From an uncultured Bacteroidales bacterium (GTDB lineage: Bacteria; Bacteroidota; Bacteroidia; Bacteroidales; Paludibacteraceae): a stretch of DNA of 32,744 bases. The stretch spans positions 1-32,744 of the forward strand of contig CADCBB010000028.1 of the NCBI GenBank assembly GCA_902799555.1, given 5' to 3'. How positions within the stretch are numbered: position 1 is the first letter of the stretch; every line of letters starts with the position of its first letter. Below, one piece after another: positions 31,828 to 32,744 of the stretch. The notes beneath the pieces were generated by a model. The model was given only the letters and a program-made list of their open reading frames with translations, ran no database searches and had not been told where the DNA came from. The translations under genes and the position numbers were made by a program.

Positions 31828-32502
31828 TCAAGAAATCTCAATTTTATCAAATTTATCACGTATGATGTCGCCCCATTTGCTGACCCCCTTATCGCTATAT
31901 TTGGATTCGTAGTCGTACTTCAAATTACGCTCATCCACTTTCTTATCCGTCACATATTCTACCCAAGCGATTACTTGCGGCAAATTGGAATCATCGAGGT
32001 CACCCTGTCCTTTTAGAGCACGTAAGATCTGCACCAGTTCGGAGGTCTTGAGGTGCCCATTTTGTTCCGGGATGTGGTGAAGGATATCGTGTACTACAGC
32101 TACCTGCTGCGGGGTTAAACCTTTGAGCGGGATTTTTATTTCTTCGGGCTTGAAGATAGTGCGTTTGGGTTTGGATTCCTCTTCGGCTTTGATCTCCTGC
32201 AGAATCTCTTTCATGTCGGCTTTATCTTGCTCACGCTTATCGTCGGTAGCCCATATAGAAAGCAAAGCTGCCACACAAAAAAAGATAATACCTATGATGC
32301 CCAATATGATGGCAGTATATTTATACACGCCACATAGGATCGGATACCACGAACAATCTGCCATATCAAAACCAAGCATCGCTAATAATGGTTTGATAAG
32401 CATAGAAATACCAAGTATTACCAATATACCTAAAACATTACTGGTAGTGTTATTAAACCATTGGTAAAGTTTATCTATTTTCTTTTGGTGTTCGGATGTC
32501 AT
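31828..32502 (-). CDS. Two-TM membrane protein of unknown function upstream of the type I operon
   Basis: The 224-aa product has two hydrophobic helices (about residues 24-46 and 64-86), a charged coiled stretch (KREQDKADMKEILQEIKAEE), and a soluble C-terminal domain with LKGLTPQQVAVVHDILHHI and LVQILRALKG. No family is recognised. The ATG at 32502 is preferred over the GTG at 32511. It lies 21 bases after the DUF4357 gene, and its end comes close to the hsdMS -33 box, so read-through into the restriction genes is possible. An accessory role is only inferred from position. Confidence 0.65.
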   Translation of the reverse strand: MTSEHQKKIDKLYQWFNNTTSNVLGILVILGISMLIKPLLAMLGFDMADCSWYPILCGVYKYTAIILGIIGIIFFCVAALLSIWATDDKREQDKADMKEILQEIKAEEESKPKRTIFKPEEIKIPLKGLTPQQVAVVHDILHHIPEQNGHLKTSELVQILRALKGQGDLDDSNLPQVIAWVEYVTDKKVDERNLKYDYESKYSDKGVSKWGDIIRDKFDKIEIS

Positions 32503-32523
32503 CTCTGCCACATATTGCTGATA

Positions 32524-32715
32524 TTATTTCTGTCTGTAAACCTCGTCTAATGTCTTGCCGTCAGCGTCTTTCCATTCATTCCAACCGTTGGCATTACCGC
32601 CGACAAACATTGCTGCAGCAACTGACGGCAAACGGCATACGCAGGTATCGATGGTTACCAGACGAGAACTATCCAAAGTGTCTCCGTACAGAAATGTATG
32701 AATTATTTTTGCCAT
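32524..32715 (-). CDS. Stand-alone DUF4357 domain protein
   Basis: The 63-aa protein ends VGGNANGWNEWKDADGKTLD followed by EVYRQK, closely matching the DUF4357 signature (SANGWxEWK..DGKTLDEVYR) usually found at the C-terminus of GIY-YIG nucleases and other DNA-related proteins. Here the domain is alone. The frame begins at an ATG at 32715, close to the window edge. It may be a fragment of a longer ancestor or a free small partner. Confidence 0.75.
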   Translation of the reverse strand: MAKIIHTFLYGDTLDSSRLVTIDTCVCRLPSVAAAMFVGGNANGWNEWKDADGKTLDEVYRQK

Positions 32716-32744
32716 ATTCCGGTGCTGTTTTTAGCGAGCCTTTA

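Overview
The window looks like a Bacteroidota (Bacteroidales-type) chromosome. At least eight places carry the promoter typical of that phylum, a TTTG or CTTG -33 box, a spacer of exactly 20 bases and a TAnnTTTG -7 box. Genes lack Shine-Dalgarno sequences. The gene content also fits: a type IX secretion plug protein (DUF5103), the lysS-gpsA-pgi order, and an exosortase-family protein. This assignment rests on reading the sequence, not on a database search.

Region 1 (1-3945, minus strand) is a defence-like locus: a partial gene at the edge, a DUF262-HNH nuclease (235-1401), an EcoRI-type adenine methyltransferase (1409-2500), a non-coding stretch with a long nested inverted repeat (2563-2804), and a DUF1016/YhcG PD-(D/E)XK protein (2809-3945). 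A second long hairpin element (4135-4239) lies before uvrA.

Region 2 (4399-20977) is housekeeping. It holds uvrA and a CPA2 cation/proton antiporter; tsaD and an exosortase-family protein; the tight operon lysS-gpsA-pgi; the DUF5103 plug protein; tRNA-Thr(CGU); an Omp85-type barrel, a DUF819 transporter-like protein and an acyltransferase; and a MORN-repeat protein. Short direct repeats, many about 7 bases long, sit in the gaps and also inside uvrA, the plug gene and the acyltransferase gene.

Region 3 (21033-26364, minus strand) is a compact island of about ten mostly small genes that looks phage-derived but has no capsid, terminase or integrase genes in view. From its upstream end it has a promoter followed by an 86-base nested hairpin leader, an unknown 182-aa protein, an HNH endonuclease, a 127-aa coiled protein, a winged-helix protein whose gene contains an exact 21-bp array of dyads, a conserved 145-aa protein, 47-aa and 63-aa small proteins, a DUF5675 protein, a 35-aa protein, a broken gene and its intact 127-aa paralogue.

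Region 4 (26372-32715, minus strand) is a type I restriction-modification operon of the EcoR124I (IC) kind. HsdM is fused to a half-size HsdS with one target-recognition domain and a perfect 12-bp tandem repeat, followed 6 bases later by hsdR. A two-TM protein and a lone DUF4357 domain lie upstream. The housekeeping block is therefore flanked by accessory DNA on both sides.
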